Part shown: piece after piece, positions 39,115-50,700 of the stretch
Layout of the letters: every line of letters starts with the position of its first letter
Numbering within the stretch: the stretch's first letter is position 1
The notes under the pieces: model-generated
The model's database searches: none
What the model was told of the DNA's origin: nothing
What the model saw: the letters and a program-made list of their open reading frames with translations, nothing else
Made by a program: the position numbers and the translations under genes
Assembly: GCA_003254925.1 (NCBI GenBank)
Contig: QANZ01034347.1
Coordinates: 84,980 to 148,979 of the forward strand
DNA length: 64,000 nt
Origin: Chamaecrista fasciculata
Lineage: Eukaryota; Streptophyta; Magnoliopsida; Fabales; Fabaceae
Reading direction: 5' to 3'

Positions 39115-40120
39115 TCTCTGGGCTGATCTGATTGTGTTGTAGTTTTATGCCTATTAATGAGGTTTGTTACCTTTTGCTGTCTCATGTCGCTATAACTAAT
39201 AGATAGATAGGAAGCAGGAGTATATATCATATATGATGGTCAACATTCTACATTCTCATCCACTAATTTAAGAAGTACAAATAAACCCATTTTCATCAGT
39301 GTCGCCTTCATCAATTATGATGGGTGACTCTATGTTGAACCACACAAACTTGTTTGGTCATGCTTGTTTTGGTCAGGAAATCTACGAACTCTTTTCTCGC
39401 AATTCATTTGCTACGCCTCTTTTCCACTTTTAGATTGGTGCATTAGACGAAGTAGTTATTGCATCTTATGGCAGCAAAACGATAGGTCTTGAATTAAAGC
39501 CATAACTCGAACTGTCTCCAAGTTTTGGAGGTGAAGAACACATAATTGATGGGTTTATCCAATTGGGTGCCAACATATTGTGGAATAAGTATTAATTAAC
39601 AAAGAGAAAATGTAAGAAACGTCCTAACAAACATCTGTGGCGCTTGATGCAAGATGTTACTACTGCTAAGCTAAATTACAGTTGGACCCAAAAAGATAAG
39701 CACAAATAAATATTAACAACAATAAGTTATATCAATATTCAATAGGGGTAATGAACTGATAGGAAAAGCCCAATAGGGCAATGCATATTTTTTNATAAGT
39801 TATATGGCTTTTTATATGACTACCCTATCAATAAAAAAGGAGAGATAAAGAAACAAAATTGGTATTGCCTCAAAAAATATGGCTTTTTATATGACTACCC
39901 TATCAATAATTCGATCATATAATTTATTTTGTGACCAAAACAAAATTTAGAAAAAAAATTTGATTTGGTCCTTACAATAAAATATTAAAGACTAAAATTT
40001 AAAGAGTTACAAAATATAGGGATTAATTAAAAAATATAACATCATAAAAAATAAATTGAAATCTTGAACAAATTAGAAGGAACAAATGATTAATTTTCTC
40101 AAAATTTATAATTCTTTCTC
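39115..40120. other. Intergenic upstream of NPH3 gene
   Basis: No gene is recognised. A 33-bp direct repeat beginning ATATGGCTTTTTATATGACT occurs at about 39804 and 39879. One unknown base lies near 39794. Confidence 0.55.
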
Positions 40121-40586
40121 TTAAAGATGTCAAAGTGAGCCAACCAGTCTCACTTGAAGTGGCTCGCCACGAGTCACATCTCACACGAGCCAGAAACCTC
40201 AAGCGAGCTAGGTTTTTCCAATTCGGCTCACCAACTTGGTGAGCTGGGTTGACTCATTTAACCCACCAACTAGATTTTTTCTTTCAATTTTTTTAAATTA
40301 AAAATATTTTTCATACATAAGAAATTTAAATTTAACAATAAATTGCATTTTGTGACTTAATTATTTTAGTTTTTAGATATCAAACTTTAAATTTTTCATA
40401 TTTTTTTTCTTTTTAAAATAAGGTGTGTTGGTTCACCAACTCGCCAACTCACTCGAGCTAGTTCACCACGAACTGCGAATTAAGTGAGTCAATCCACTCG
40501 AATTATAATATCTCATTCAAACTTATCAAATTAACGAGTTAAACAAACCAAACCCGCCAAACCAATGGTTTGGCTCGTTTCGACGG
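40121..40586. mobile_element. Second copy of the NPH3-intron hAT-like element, inverted
   Basis: Reverse-complemented, it aligns by eye along its length with 36840-37326, including the AT-rich core around CAAAATGCAATTTATTGTT. Ends are approximate (AAAGATGTCAAAGTGAGCC at left, CTCGTTTCGACGG at right). More diverged than the intron copy; the target duplication was not recognised. Confidence 0.75.
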
Positions 40587-40822
40587 TTATGTCATTTTTC
40601 TTTTAGGTAAAATTCCCTTATGTGAATGAAATTGAATGTTGAATTTGAACTCATACAAAATATATTTTAGATTTTCAGTATTCAAAAATCTCGCCAAAAA
40701 GGCAGTTCAATGTAACGGCCACCACTCACGCTCACTGGTCTCACATTTCTTTTGTGGCTTGTGTTGTTGTTGTTGTTCTTCTTCTTCTTCTTCTTGTGTG
40801 AGCGAAATTACGACATAGTAGA

Positions 40823-41524
40823 ATGTCGAATCCCTCTTTCTTGAGAAGCCAATGCCAACTCTTAAACAAACCAATTCTGTCATTCCCAATGACCAAAACG
40901 ATTTGTTTTCCTCTTCGCAATTCTATCACTATCAGGTTATCAAACCCTCCCGGTCTTCTCTCTTCAATCCGGAGACACCAATCAATTACATGCATCAAAA
41001 AGAGAAAAATCCAAGGAGGCTCTCAACCATCAAGAAAATCGATGTTTAAATTGGCATCCATGGCTGCATTGAGTCTCCAGATCTTACCGCAACCGCTAAA
41101 TTTGCTTATCGCAGAGTTCGCCGAAAGAGATGGAAATGAATTTTTAATGGAATTTCTCAACGTTCTAGGGCGTGGCTTGAGAAAGAAAAGACAAACAAGT
41201 AGAAAAGTATCGTGGTTATCGTGCATCCTTTTAACATCAATTTGCGGTATGGGTTTGGTCTGTTGGAGAATTTCAGAGTTTGACCTGTTCTTGAAGGTCT
41301 CGTGTTTTTGCCTTGCTGGACTTTCGATGATTCAGCTGTGGCGAAAAAAAGCATTCAAGGAATGGCTTTTAGGGTTTCTTCTTGGAATTGTTTTACTGAG
41401 TACCAGAATGGGAAAAGAAGACGTGAAATTTTGGGTTCAGAGGCTCCGGATTCCTTCTTCGTTTGCGCAAATTGTGATTGAAAATAGATTTAGAAGTAAT
41501 AAACGTAGGAGAACAGCATGGTAA
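40823..41524 (+). CDS. Unrecognised protein with three predicted membrane helices
   Basis: Single-exon 233-residue frame. Residues 1-75 are rich in Ser, Arg and Lys with few acidic residues, compatible with an organelle transit peptide. Residues 75-120 include an amphipathic stretch and FAERDGNEFLMEFLNVLGRG. Hydrophobic segments lie at about 129-149 (SWLSCILLTSICGMGLVCW), 154-173 (LFLKVSCFCLAGLSMIQLW) and 180-195 (EWLLGFLLGIVLLS), with a basic tail NKRRRTAW. I recognise no family. Two things support a real gene: the length of the frame without introns, and the fact that its C-terminal half was copied in the adjacent tandem duplication, where the copy then acquired a stop. Function unknown. 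Confidence 0.6.
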   Translation: MSNPSFLRSQCQLLNKPILSFPMTKTICFPLRNSITIRLSNPPGLLSSIRRHQSITCIKKRKIQGGSQPSRKSMFKLASMAALSLQILPQPLNLLIAEFAERDGNEFLMEFLNVLGRGLRKKRQTSRKVSWLSCILLTSICGMGLVCWRISEFDLFLKVSCFCLAGLSMIQLWRKKAFKEWLLGFLLGIVLLSTRMGKEDVKFWVQRLRIPSSFAQIVIENRFRSNKRRRTAW

Positions 41525-42956
41525 TACAACATGTCAATTACTTCTTCAACTAGGCAATCCTTGATTTGGTTATTCTTTGTTATTCGTGGAAATTCTTCAT
41601 ATGTTTGGCATTATGGGATAGTGATTATCAATTGTTTTGATCTTTAAATGTTCACTAGTAAGCTAGGTGGATTTTGTGATGATCTGCATTCTCTCCTGTA
41701 CTTCATTAGCTACTTTAAAGGTATTCTTTTCTTCATCTCCGACTTAAAAAGTGGTGAGTTTACTTCTGTCATAGGTTAATTAGTTTGTCATGTTTGGTTT
41801 CGCCATTGTGTTTGTGAGCACAAAGTCTAACGAAAATGTACAAGTTCGTGTCACAGTCAGATGATGTCTCATTCAACTGAGTCATCAGTGACAGTGATGA
41901 TTCTAGGCAACTGGTATTAACTCAACTTTGATTGGACCAGGAAGAGATATATGGGTATTTTCACCTCCAACTCTCCATGCTGGTGACATAGAAAATATTT
42001 TTCATATTCTTTGTTCAAAAGAAAATTTTAATCCTGAAAAAGCACATGTCAAACAGTAAATGTCCTTAAATGGAAGTTCTTTTCTTTCTTTCTTTCTGTA
42101 CTGGACAAATTTAGATGAGAATTATTCGACAGTGTTGTTGCAAACAAGTTCACAGAACTTGAGGAAAGCTAACTACAATAAAGGCCAGGATGAGATTGAA
42201 AAGAAAGCGAAAACCCTAAGAATCCATAAGATGTTCTACAAAGTTCTACTATACACATGTAAATAACCATTACAATCTGAGTACGACAAAAAGTAGAACA
42301 ATAAAGAAAACACCAACTTGCTTAGTCAAGATAAGTTTTCACTAGCACATTATCTACACAAGCTATCAGCTATAACTTTAATTGCTAGAGTAGGGACCTC
42401 TCCCGAGCCTTCCAATCAGAAATTCTCAACTCAGAACAGTGCACAAGTAACCTGAAAGCCACAGTGTATGTAACTATGTAAGCACAATCTGGCACAAAGG
42501 AACCATGATTCTTTAACAGTATAAGCAAAGAGCAGGATGGTCGTTTTATCTGGTTATTAAAGGAGAGGAAAAAATGCTAGATACAAAGTGATCAAGAGAA
42601 GTACATACTTGTTTAGTTCAAAACAGAGAAATATCAAATATGTTCTATTCATGTTAAGACCTGACCCCAAAGAGAACAAGAAAATTATGTTAAAAGATCT
42701 TGGTCTAAAGCTAAAAGCTTTTGCATCCTGACAAAACAAAGTAAGACGGGTTCATAATCAGTGAATTCTCAATCACATGAGACAAGTAATATGCAGGCAC
42801 AGCTAAACAACATATAATATAATCATAATTCTTAACATCCCACATCAGGAATTCAGGATACAACTACTTACTATAACAAAAACCATCACAGAATACATGA
42901 AATTAGCGATGAAAGTCATATAAATCATGAATCTAGGGCTAATAAATAATAATTAA
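41187..42956. repeat. Tandem duplication, unit 1 (about 1.77 kb)
   Basis: Near-identical to 42969-44750 by eye. It starts inside the codons for the C-terminal half of the 40823-41524 frame and runs through its 3' flank to GGGCTAATAAATAATAATTAA. Apart from the gene part, no coding sequence is seen in it. Confidence 0.93.
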
Positions 42957-42968
42957 GAATTTCAGAGT

Positions 42969-43306
42969 AAAGACAAACAAGTAGAAAAGTATCGTGGTTA
43001 TCGTGCATCCTTTTAACATCAATCTGCGGTATGAGTTTGGTCTGTTAGAGAATTTCAGAGTTTGACCTGTTCTTGAAGGTCTCGTGTTTATGCCTTGCTG
43101 GACTTTCGATGATTCAGCTGTGGCGAAAAAAAGCATTCAAGGAATGGCTTCTAGGGTTTCTTCTTGGAATTGTTTTACTGAGTACCAGAATGGGAAAAGA
43201 AGACGTGAAATTTTGGGTTCAGAGGCTCCGGATTCCTTCTTCGTTTGCGCAAATTGTGATTGATAATAGATTTAGAAGTAATAAACGTAGGAGAACAGCA
43301 TGGTAA
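42969..43306 (+). pseudogene. Truncated copy of the three-helix protein gene
   Basis: Matches codons for residues about 123-233 of the 40823-41524 protein. It lacks the promoter and N-terminal half. The codon for Trp148 (TGG at 41264-41266) is TAG here (43046-43048). After that stop the frame stays open to the same NKRRRTAW end, so the decay is recent. Confidence 0.88.
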
Positions 43307-44750
43307 TACAACATGTCAATTACTTCTTCAACTAGGCAATCCTTGATTTGGTTATTCTTTGTTATTCGTGGAAATTTTTCATATGTTTGGCGTTACGGGA
43401 TAGTGTTTATCTCTTGTTTTGATCTTTAAATGTTCACAAGTAAGCTACTAGGTGAATTTTGTGATGATCTGCATTCTCTCCTGTACTTCATTAGCTACTT
43501 TAAAGGTTTTCTTTTCTTCATCTTCGACTTCGGGAGTGGTGAGTTTACTTCTGTTGTAGGTTAATTAGTTTGTCATGTTTGGTTCGCCATTGTGTTTGTG
43601 AGCACAAAGTCTAACGAAAATGTACAAGTTCGTGGCACACTCAGATGATGTCTCATTCAACTGAGTTATCAGTGACAGTGATGATTCTAGGCAACTGATA
43701 TTACCTCAACTTTGATTGGACCAAGAAGAGATATATGGGCATTTTCACCACCATAGAGAATAACTCCTATGGGCAATTTCACCACCATAGAGAATAACTC
43801 CGACTCTCCATGCTGGTGACAGAAAATATTTTTCATATTCTTTGTTCAAAAGAATTTTAATCCTGAAAAGGCACAAAACAGTAAATGTCCTTAAATGGAA
43901 GTTCTTTTCTTTCTTTCTTTCTTTCTGTACTGGACAAATTTAGATGAGAATTATTTGACAGTGTTGTTGCAAACAAGTTCACAGAACTTGAGGAAAGCTA
44001 ACTACAATAAAGGCCAGGATGAGATCGAAAAGAAAGCAAAAACCCTGAGAATCCATAAGATGTTCTACAAAGAAGCTAAATTCCGGAGCAAGGGTTCTAC
44101 TATACACATGTAAATAACCATTACAATCTGAGTACGACAAAAAGTAGAACAAGAAAAAAAAACACCAACTTGCTTAGTCAAGATAAGTTTTCACTAGCAT
44201 ATTATCTACATAAGCGAGATTTGCATTGTGTGCAAACTATCAGCTACATAAGCGAGATTTGCATTGTGTGCAAGCTAAAGTAGGGACCTCTCCCGAGCCT
44301 TCCAATCAGAAATTCTCAACTCAGAACAGTGCGCAAGTAACCTGAAAGCCACTGTGTATGTAAGCACAATGCTAAATACAAAGTGATCAAGAGAAGTACA
44401 TACTTGTTTAGTTCAAAACAGAGAAATATCAAATATGTTCTATTCATGTTAAGACCTGACCCCAAAGAAAAAAGGAAAATTATGTTAAGAGATCTTGGTA
44501 TAAAGCTAAAAAGTAAAAACTTTTGCATCCTGACAAAACAAAGTAAGACGGGTTCATAATCAGTGAGTTCTCAATCTCATGAGACAAGTAATATGCAGGC
44601 ACGGCTAAACAACATATAATATAATCATAATTCTTAACATCCTACATCAGGATACAACTACTTACTATAACAAAAACCATCACAGAATACATGAAATTAG
44701 CGATGAAAGCCATATAAATCATGAATCTAGGGCTAATAAATAATAATTAA
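42969..44750. repeat. Tandem duplication, unit 2
   Basis: Second copy of 41187-42956. It has two extra local duplications (about 43737-43802 and 44208-44273) and a deletion around 44363-44370 relative to unit 1. It ends with the same TAATAATTAA string, after which the sequence is unique. Confidence 0.93.
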
Positions 44751-44984
44751 TAGTTCCATTATGTGCATATACTTAGAAATTAGACTCTACAATATAAAGA
44801 TAATATTTCATTTTCAATCAGAAGTTACAAAAAGAAAAACTTAAATTTAGAAGTGCAGAATCAAGTTTCACTATGATGCACCAAATATTCACGATAAAAT
44901 TTAAATCACGAGTTTTGTACATGTATTTAGAGAGAAATAGTGGGATTGAATTTCACCTTAATTTCCATTACACGTTTAAAACAG

Positions 44985-45761
44985 CTAATGATCTGGAGGT
45001 GATTGTTGTTGCTCTGGTGGCTGTGGCCACATTTGTTGTGCCATATAGGGATGAGACTGTTGAGCATATATATTAGGGTCCATCACAGGCTTACCCATTA
45101 TGACACCGGCAGCACCAACTTGAGGCGCATGCTGTGGGGGCATATAGCAATAAGGAAGTGCATCAGCAGGCCCTGCAACCGGCATAGTTCCTCGGGGGAT
45201 TGATGCGAGTACTTCATCTTTCAAGTCCTCCCGGGGGACGATATCAACCAAGAAATCAAAGATGTCGGTCCTTGTAATTGCTGCTGCTATATCATTTTTT
45301 TGAAGTGTTCTCCTTTTGTTTTCTTCGGTGTGGTTCCAAGAACGTAACGTTAACTCTAATATGAACATTTCACATGCCCTGGCAAATACGACGGGCGCCT
45401 CGGCCGAAATCATCCTGACATCCTCATCTGCTTTCATAATCTTCTTGATCCTTGCCAATGGAAGGCTGTGATTCTTGAAATCATTTACCTTCTCGATTTC
45501 TTGGTATTGATTTGCCCAAAAGGATTGGAGTTGTTGCTGAAGTTGCTGTTGCTGTTGCTGATGAATATGCTGATAAGCAAGTTGGTGTTGTCCCATCTGA
45601 GCTCCGGCAGGTTGACTGGTCCCAACTGGTGTAACAACTGAACCGGGTGCCGCCGCAGTTATCTGACTCGGCTGGTATGGATTAGAAGTAGCATAAGGCA
45701 ATTGAGCTCCACCACCAACAACCCCCATAGAAGGGTTCTGGCTATGCCCTTGGTGCTCCAT
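44985..45761 (-). CDS. NF-YC: NF-YC (HAP5) histone-fold transcription factor subunit
   Basis: Subunit C of the CCAAT-binding NF-Y complex; it dimerises with NF-YB and binds NF-YA or CO/CCT proteins in flowering and ABA or light responses. Intronless 258-residue coding region. The N-terminus is Gln-rich ([20 protein letters not shown]). The histone fold at about 95-180 contains [39 protein letters not shown] and [20 protein letters not shown]. The C-terminus is Pro/Gln-rich ([16 protein letters not shown]). The overall form resembles Arabidopsis NF-YC3/NF-YC9. The ATG is the first base group after a splice acceptor, so the leader is carried by a separate exon. Confidence 0.97.
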   Translation of the reverse strand: MEHQGHSQNPSMGVVGGGAQLPYATSNPYQPSQITAAAPGSVVTPVGTSQPAGAQMGQHQLAYQHIHQQQQQQLQQQLQSFWANQYQEIEKVNDFKNHSLPLARIKKIMKADEDVRMISAEAPVVFARACEMFILELTLRSWNHTEENKRRTLQKNDIAAAITRTDIFDFLVDIVPREDLKDEVLASIPRGTMPVAGPADALPYCYMPPQHAPQVGAAGVIMGKPVMDPNIYAQQSHPYMAQQMWPQPPEQQQSPPDH

Positions 45762-46439
45762 CTGTTTTAACTGATAACCAATAAATCAATGCCTACACTT
45801 TAAACGCTACCAGAACAACAAATCATCAATCATCGAAGCAAATTGTACATATTAAAAACATCATGATCATTAAACACATATTATGTGAGAACTGCATACA
45901 AAAGGCATTCTCATGTTGTGATTCCCAATTATCTGTTAGGATCCATGTTCTTCAGCAATACACACAAGTTCTAGAAAAAAAAAAAAAAAAGGTCATAGGG
46001 CTTTCTATTGTGTGCAATAGCAGTCATAAGCAGTCTTTAAAATTGTATTTCAAACCCAAAAATTGTTTCAACAAGACTTGCTGTTAAAAATTCTGATTAT
46101 GCATATAAAGAATAAACCTAACAGGTAAATCTTTCCCAAAGGTTATGGTTATGCAGAGATGAATTGAGATTTTCAACATATACCTAAAACTAAGAAGGCG
46201 AAACATGCAAGAGAGAGTAAACTTTATTATCCTATCCTTCTCAAATGTCAGGGAAAAACCTATGTTCAGACCAAATACCGAACCCTAAAGTAGAGAAAAT
46301 CTGCCACCGAAAAACTAACCAAAAAATGAACAAAGAAAGAAAAACAGCAAATGGCATCACGGATTCCCAGTAAGAATTACATTCAAAACGAAAAAAGAAA
46401 AACGAGTAAGTTCTCATTGTGTTAGTTACGAAATAATAC
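45762..46439 (-). other. 5'UTR intron of the NF-YC gene
   Basis: On the gene strand, donor GCAGAAG|GTATTATT lies at 46440/46439 and acceptor TTAAAACAG directly precedes the ATG. The upstream non-coding exon would lie at 46440 and above. Inferred from splice sites and the known 5'UTR intron of related NF-YC genes. Confidence 0.65.
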
Positions 46440-46898
46440 CTTCTGCAAGAGGTGATGCTCTGCTACGCAATATCAAGGACCTGAAAAAAAAAAAAAAGGA
46501 AAAATGAGGAGTAGAAGAAGAGAATTATCAGAAATTGTTTATTTGCTCGAAGATCTATGCCATGAGAGTTATCTAGGAAATTTTTCCGTACTGTGAAAGA
46601 TCCCAAATCTTATAGCGGACAAAGATTTAGGGTTTGAGAAGAAAATCAAGGAACTGAGCTTTCAAGTTCTTGAGGATTGATGATGTTTCGTTGGAGCTAA
46701 CCCAAAATAGGGAAGTACGAACAAAAGCTGTCTGATCGATTCTGACTTCCGTTGTCAGAAGCTACCTTTTTTTTGTTTTGTTTTGTTTTTTTTAGTGTAG
46801 TTTTTGTTGTTTTTTTTATCAGATGTAGTTTTTGTTGTTGCTTTGTTTTTAATTTAGTGGGGGCCCAATCACATTCAGAGTCCCAAGGGGATTTTTTT

Positions 46899-47328
46899 GG
46901 GTAAATTACACTTTTGTACCATGTGGTTTGACCTTATTTCACTTTGGTACCCTGTGGTTTGAAACCTGACACTTTGGTATCCTGTGGTATTCTCCATTAA
47001 CACTTTGGTACTCTTTGAAGCTATTTTGTAATTTTAACAATAAAAAATTTTGGAAAAATTACATATTTACCCCAAATTTTTTTTTAAAGCTTTCATTTTA
47101 GTCCTTAGATATATGTATTTAGAGACCTATTTGTAATTTTTTGAAAAATTTTTGGGGTCAATATGTAATTTTTGCAAAATTTATTATGGTTAAAATTATA
47201 AAATAGCTCCAACGGGTACTAAAGTGTTAATGAAGAATACCATAGGGTACCAAAGTGTCAGGTTTCAAACCACAGGGTACCAAAGTGAAATAAGATCAAA
47301 CCACATGGTACCAAAGTATAATTTACCC
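46899..47328. mobile_element. 430-bp hairpin MITE, family copy 2
   Basis: Starts GGGTAAATTACACTTTTGTA and ends TATAATTTACCC, with the same mirror arrangement of TTTGGTACC words and the same length as 32808-33237. Flanks GATTTTTTT and TATTTTTTT match at 8 of 9 positions, compatible with a 9-bp target duplication in a T run. Confidence 0.85.
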
Positions 47329-47716
47329 TATTTTTTTTTCTATTGGGATGATTATTTATATTGTTTATCGTTTCCCCTGTGATAGATAAAATAAAGGTTC
47401 TTACATTAAAAAACAACCAACAATAAAAGTATTAAATTAGTCTTTAAATTTTACATCAATTATTAATTTACTTCCTAATTATTTTTAACGGTCAATTTTA
47501 TCTTTTTTTGTTTTTGTCAAAAGTCAATTTTTTCTCTAATGTTTTACATTTTAATCAATTTTATTCTTTAATTAATTTTTTTAATAAATTAACGACATGA
47601 TGTTTTTCATAGTGTCAAACTTAACTGGTTCAGAAAATTGACCCGGTTGGCTTTACAACTCAAACTAGATTCAAATATTCATAAAACTGTGACTTTGAGA
47701 CATCAACATTTTGGTG
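47329..47716. other. 3' flank of the Myb/SANT-repeat gene
   Basis: AT-rich; nothing else recognised. Presumably includes that gene's 3'UTR. Confidence 0.5.
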
Positions 47717-50700
47717 TTATTGATAAAGATTTTTTAGCAACCATTTTCTCCTTGCTGTTGTATCCATTGCTACAAACATCTTGGCCTTCCTTTCGTCTTC
47801 TAGGAGTACACAAGCCTCCAAGAACAGCTCATCATCCATGTCCGGAACAGTTTCAAGGGCACCAACAATACTTTCTATAGAGTGGCTGTCTTTTTCTTCT
47901 TCATTTCTAATCACTGTTTTCATTACTTTCGGCTTCTTCTTATCCGAATCTTCTAGCCTCCCATCTCTTGACGTTCCTTGAACTTTTCTAGCATATGAGG
48001 AAGTAGACGCGGTTCCAGATTTCCTCTTGAAAGATTGCAATTGCAAGTCTCCCATAATCTCATCAGTCTCCATCCCAAAATAATTAGTATTGGTCTTTGA
48101 TGTCACTTTCTCACAGCCTGGTCTTTTATTATGGTTTAGATTCCCAACAATCAAGCACAACTCACTATAATTGTCTAGGACAGTCTCTCCACATCCAATA
48201 GCATTTGGATGATCCTGAAAAGGCCATTTATCAGAACTAGCAAATATTATTAATCAAGGCTACTTAAATATATCAAATAAATTGATCTGTTCATTTCATT
48301 CCAGAGAGGGCGTGTCAATATAATGATTACAGGCTTCAACTGAGTTGTGGGCATATCTCAACTTTTAACAAGTAACAGTGTCATAGATAACCAAAGGAAA
48401 AGAAATGCACCTCAAAATAAGCCTCCCAAACTTCATTAGCTCTCACTGCTTCCGGAATGTCATCCCAGGCAATGCCATTCTGATTTAGAAGACACTTCAT
48501 ATCCTTGAAAACTCTCAAAAAGCCCAAATATCGATCTTCCAGTACATATTTGTCACAATGAAGTCCAAACTCTTTGTTGAATGATGCGGTCATCCAGACC
48601 CAAGCTTTCTTACTGAATGTATCACCAGTCTTATTTCCTCTATTGAACTGCTCCAATAAAAGGCCAATCAGATAATGATCCATGTTCACTGTCCAAGCCA
48701 TCCTCAATGGGTCACCACTAGCAAGTGATTGGTTGCACCCCTCACCACCTACATATTTGAGTGTGCAGTCAACATTTTAACCCTCTAGCAGCCAAAATAA
48801 AAAATAAAAAATTTATCAACAAATAAGAAAATTAGTTACTATGTTTATATTTTAAATTTCATTATTTTTTTTTGTTACATTCGCAGAGCAGCCAACGGTT
48901 CCCACCATAACAGCTATGTGCATCACACCAGCTTCATGTTTAAATTAGGAGTGTGACTGTGGGGGATAAGGAGCAGGCAAGGAAGGCAAGATGCAAAATA
49001 TTACCAGCAACCGAATCATTGTCCACAACATGGCTAGAGAAACTAGAATAGTCTCGATTTCTGCCACAGTTGGTATTTCCATAAATCAAAGACAAATCAT
49101 TGAAATTTGGAAGAGTTCTACTACGATACATTTTAACATCAGGGTGTTCCTGCAAAAAAAAAAACATGTCAGGCTGATTCGGACATTACTATATCCACAC
49201 ACACACACATCAATAGGAAGGATCACCTTCACATAAGCATCCCACAATCCGTCATCAGCTGTTATCATCTGGCACATTTCATCCCACACAAAACCATTAT
49301 GGTCAAGCAGAGCCTTCATATCATTGAAAGTATCTCTCAAAATTATAAATTGACTTTTTAAGACTTCTTTGTTATACTGGGACCCAAACTCCGCACTGAA
49401 TTTTGCCACCAAAGCCCTCCAGGCTAATTTGTCAAATTTATACTCGACCATGCTTCCATTGCACACTTCCTCCAACATCAAGTCAATAAAATATCGGTCC
49501 ATGGGCGGTGTCCAGTCATTTCTCGGATCAGAGTTTTGAAATTTGACACCTTAAAAAACATTCAGACAACAGAATGAGAAGTCTGCAATTGCGAAAATAT
49601 TATTTTATCATTTGTGGAAGAAATCGATTGACAACTAAAGTCTTTGGATATGATCTCTTCTAAACAAAGGCAAAAAAGGCTTGTCGAATAGGATGGAGAA
49701 CCAATACCATTATATGCAACATCTTGACCGGCTAGGTTACAAGCCCACTGAGGAGCTGAATCTCCAAAAGTCAAGCATAGATCATTATAATTTGGCTTTC
49801 TTCTGTTTCTGTAGAAATTTGCATCAGGGTGTTCCTGTACTATAGTCCAAGGTTAGCTATTAACAATTGATAGTTGAATGACAGACAAAAAGAAGTGAAA
49901 TGCACCTTAATATAAGCATCCCAGACTTTGTCTCGCGCTATGACCTTTTGATGCATTTCATCCCATGAGAACCCTCTGTATTCAAGGAGGTTTCTCATAC
50001 CATGGTACAACGTTTCCAAACACTTACAACAATTCTTCAAGAAATCTATGTCAAACTTTACACCAAATCTTTCCTGGAACAATATGATTAGATTTATCCA
50101 TACTTGACCATTGAGAGCATAATCAATCTTGTTCCCCCTCCGTACATCCTGTAGCATAAGGTCAAGGAGATAACGGTCCATTGAAGGTGTCCAATCTGTC
50201 CTCAAATAAGCACTGACTGAAGGGTCTTGGTTGTCCTGATATACTGCAAACCAGAAATAAATTTAATTTACTAGCAACATTCAAAGAAGATGATTATGAA
50301 TATTCAAAACATCAGAATCAATTGTAATTCACTACTAAGAATTTTCACATGCATTTGCAACACCCTCCCCTACCCCCACATCATCAAATACTACAACCAG
50401 ACATTGTATCTGTTATTTCTCCGTACTGTTATTTCTTTGCTTACTTGCATCAGTAAACCTAATTTAAGAAATTCCCCGATCAAAACAGTTTTTTTTCAGA
50501 CAAACCAAGTTGTCTAAAATTTTCATGACTTTTAATACATTGGAATCTAGCTACAGGAATACAATGAAGAAAGAAAAACCTGAAAATCCAATTTCCGGTA
50601 AATGGAGAGGATTGAGATTAAATAGGTGCTAAAAAATTCCAATGACGATTCCACTGTTTGACATCAACCAACAATTCAAAATATAATTATAAGCTATCAA

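Noticed and set aside
42557..44528. Short minus-strand hydrophobic frames in both duplication units
   Set aside because: Not conserved at their ends between the two units and without family resemblance.
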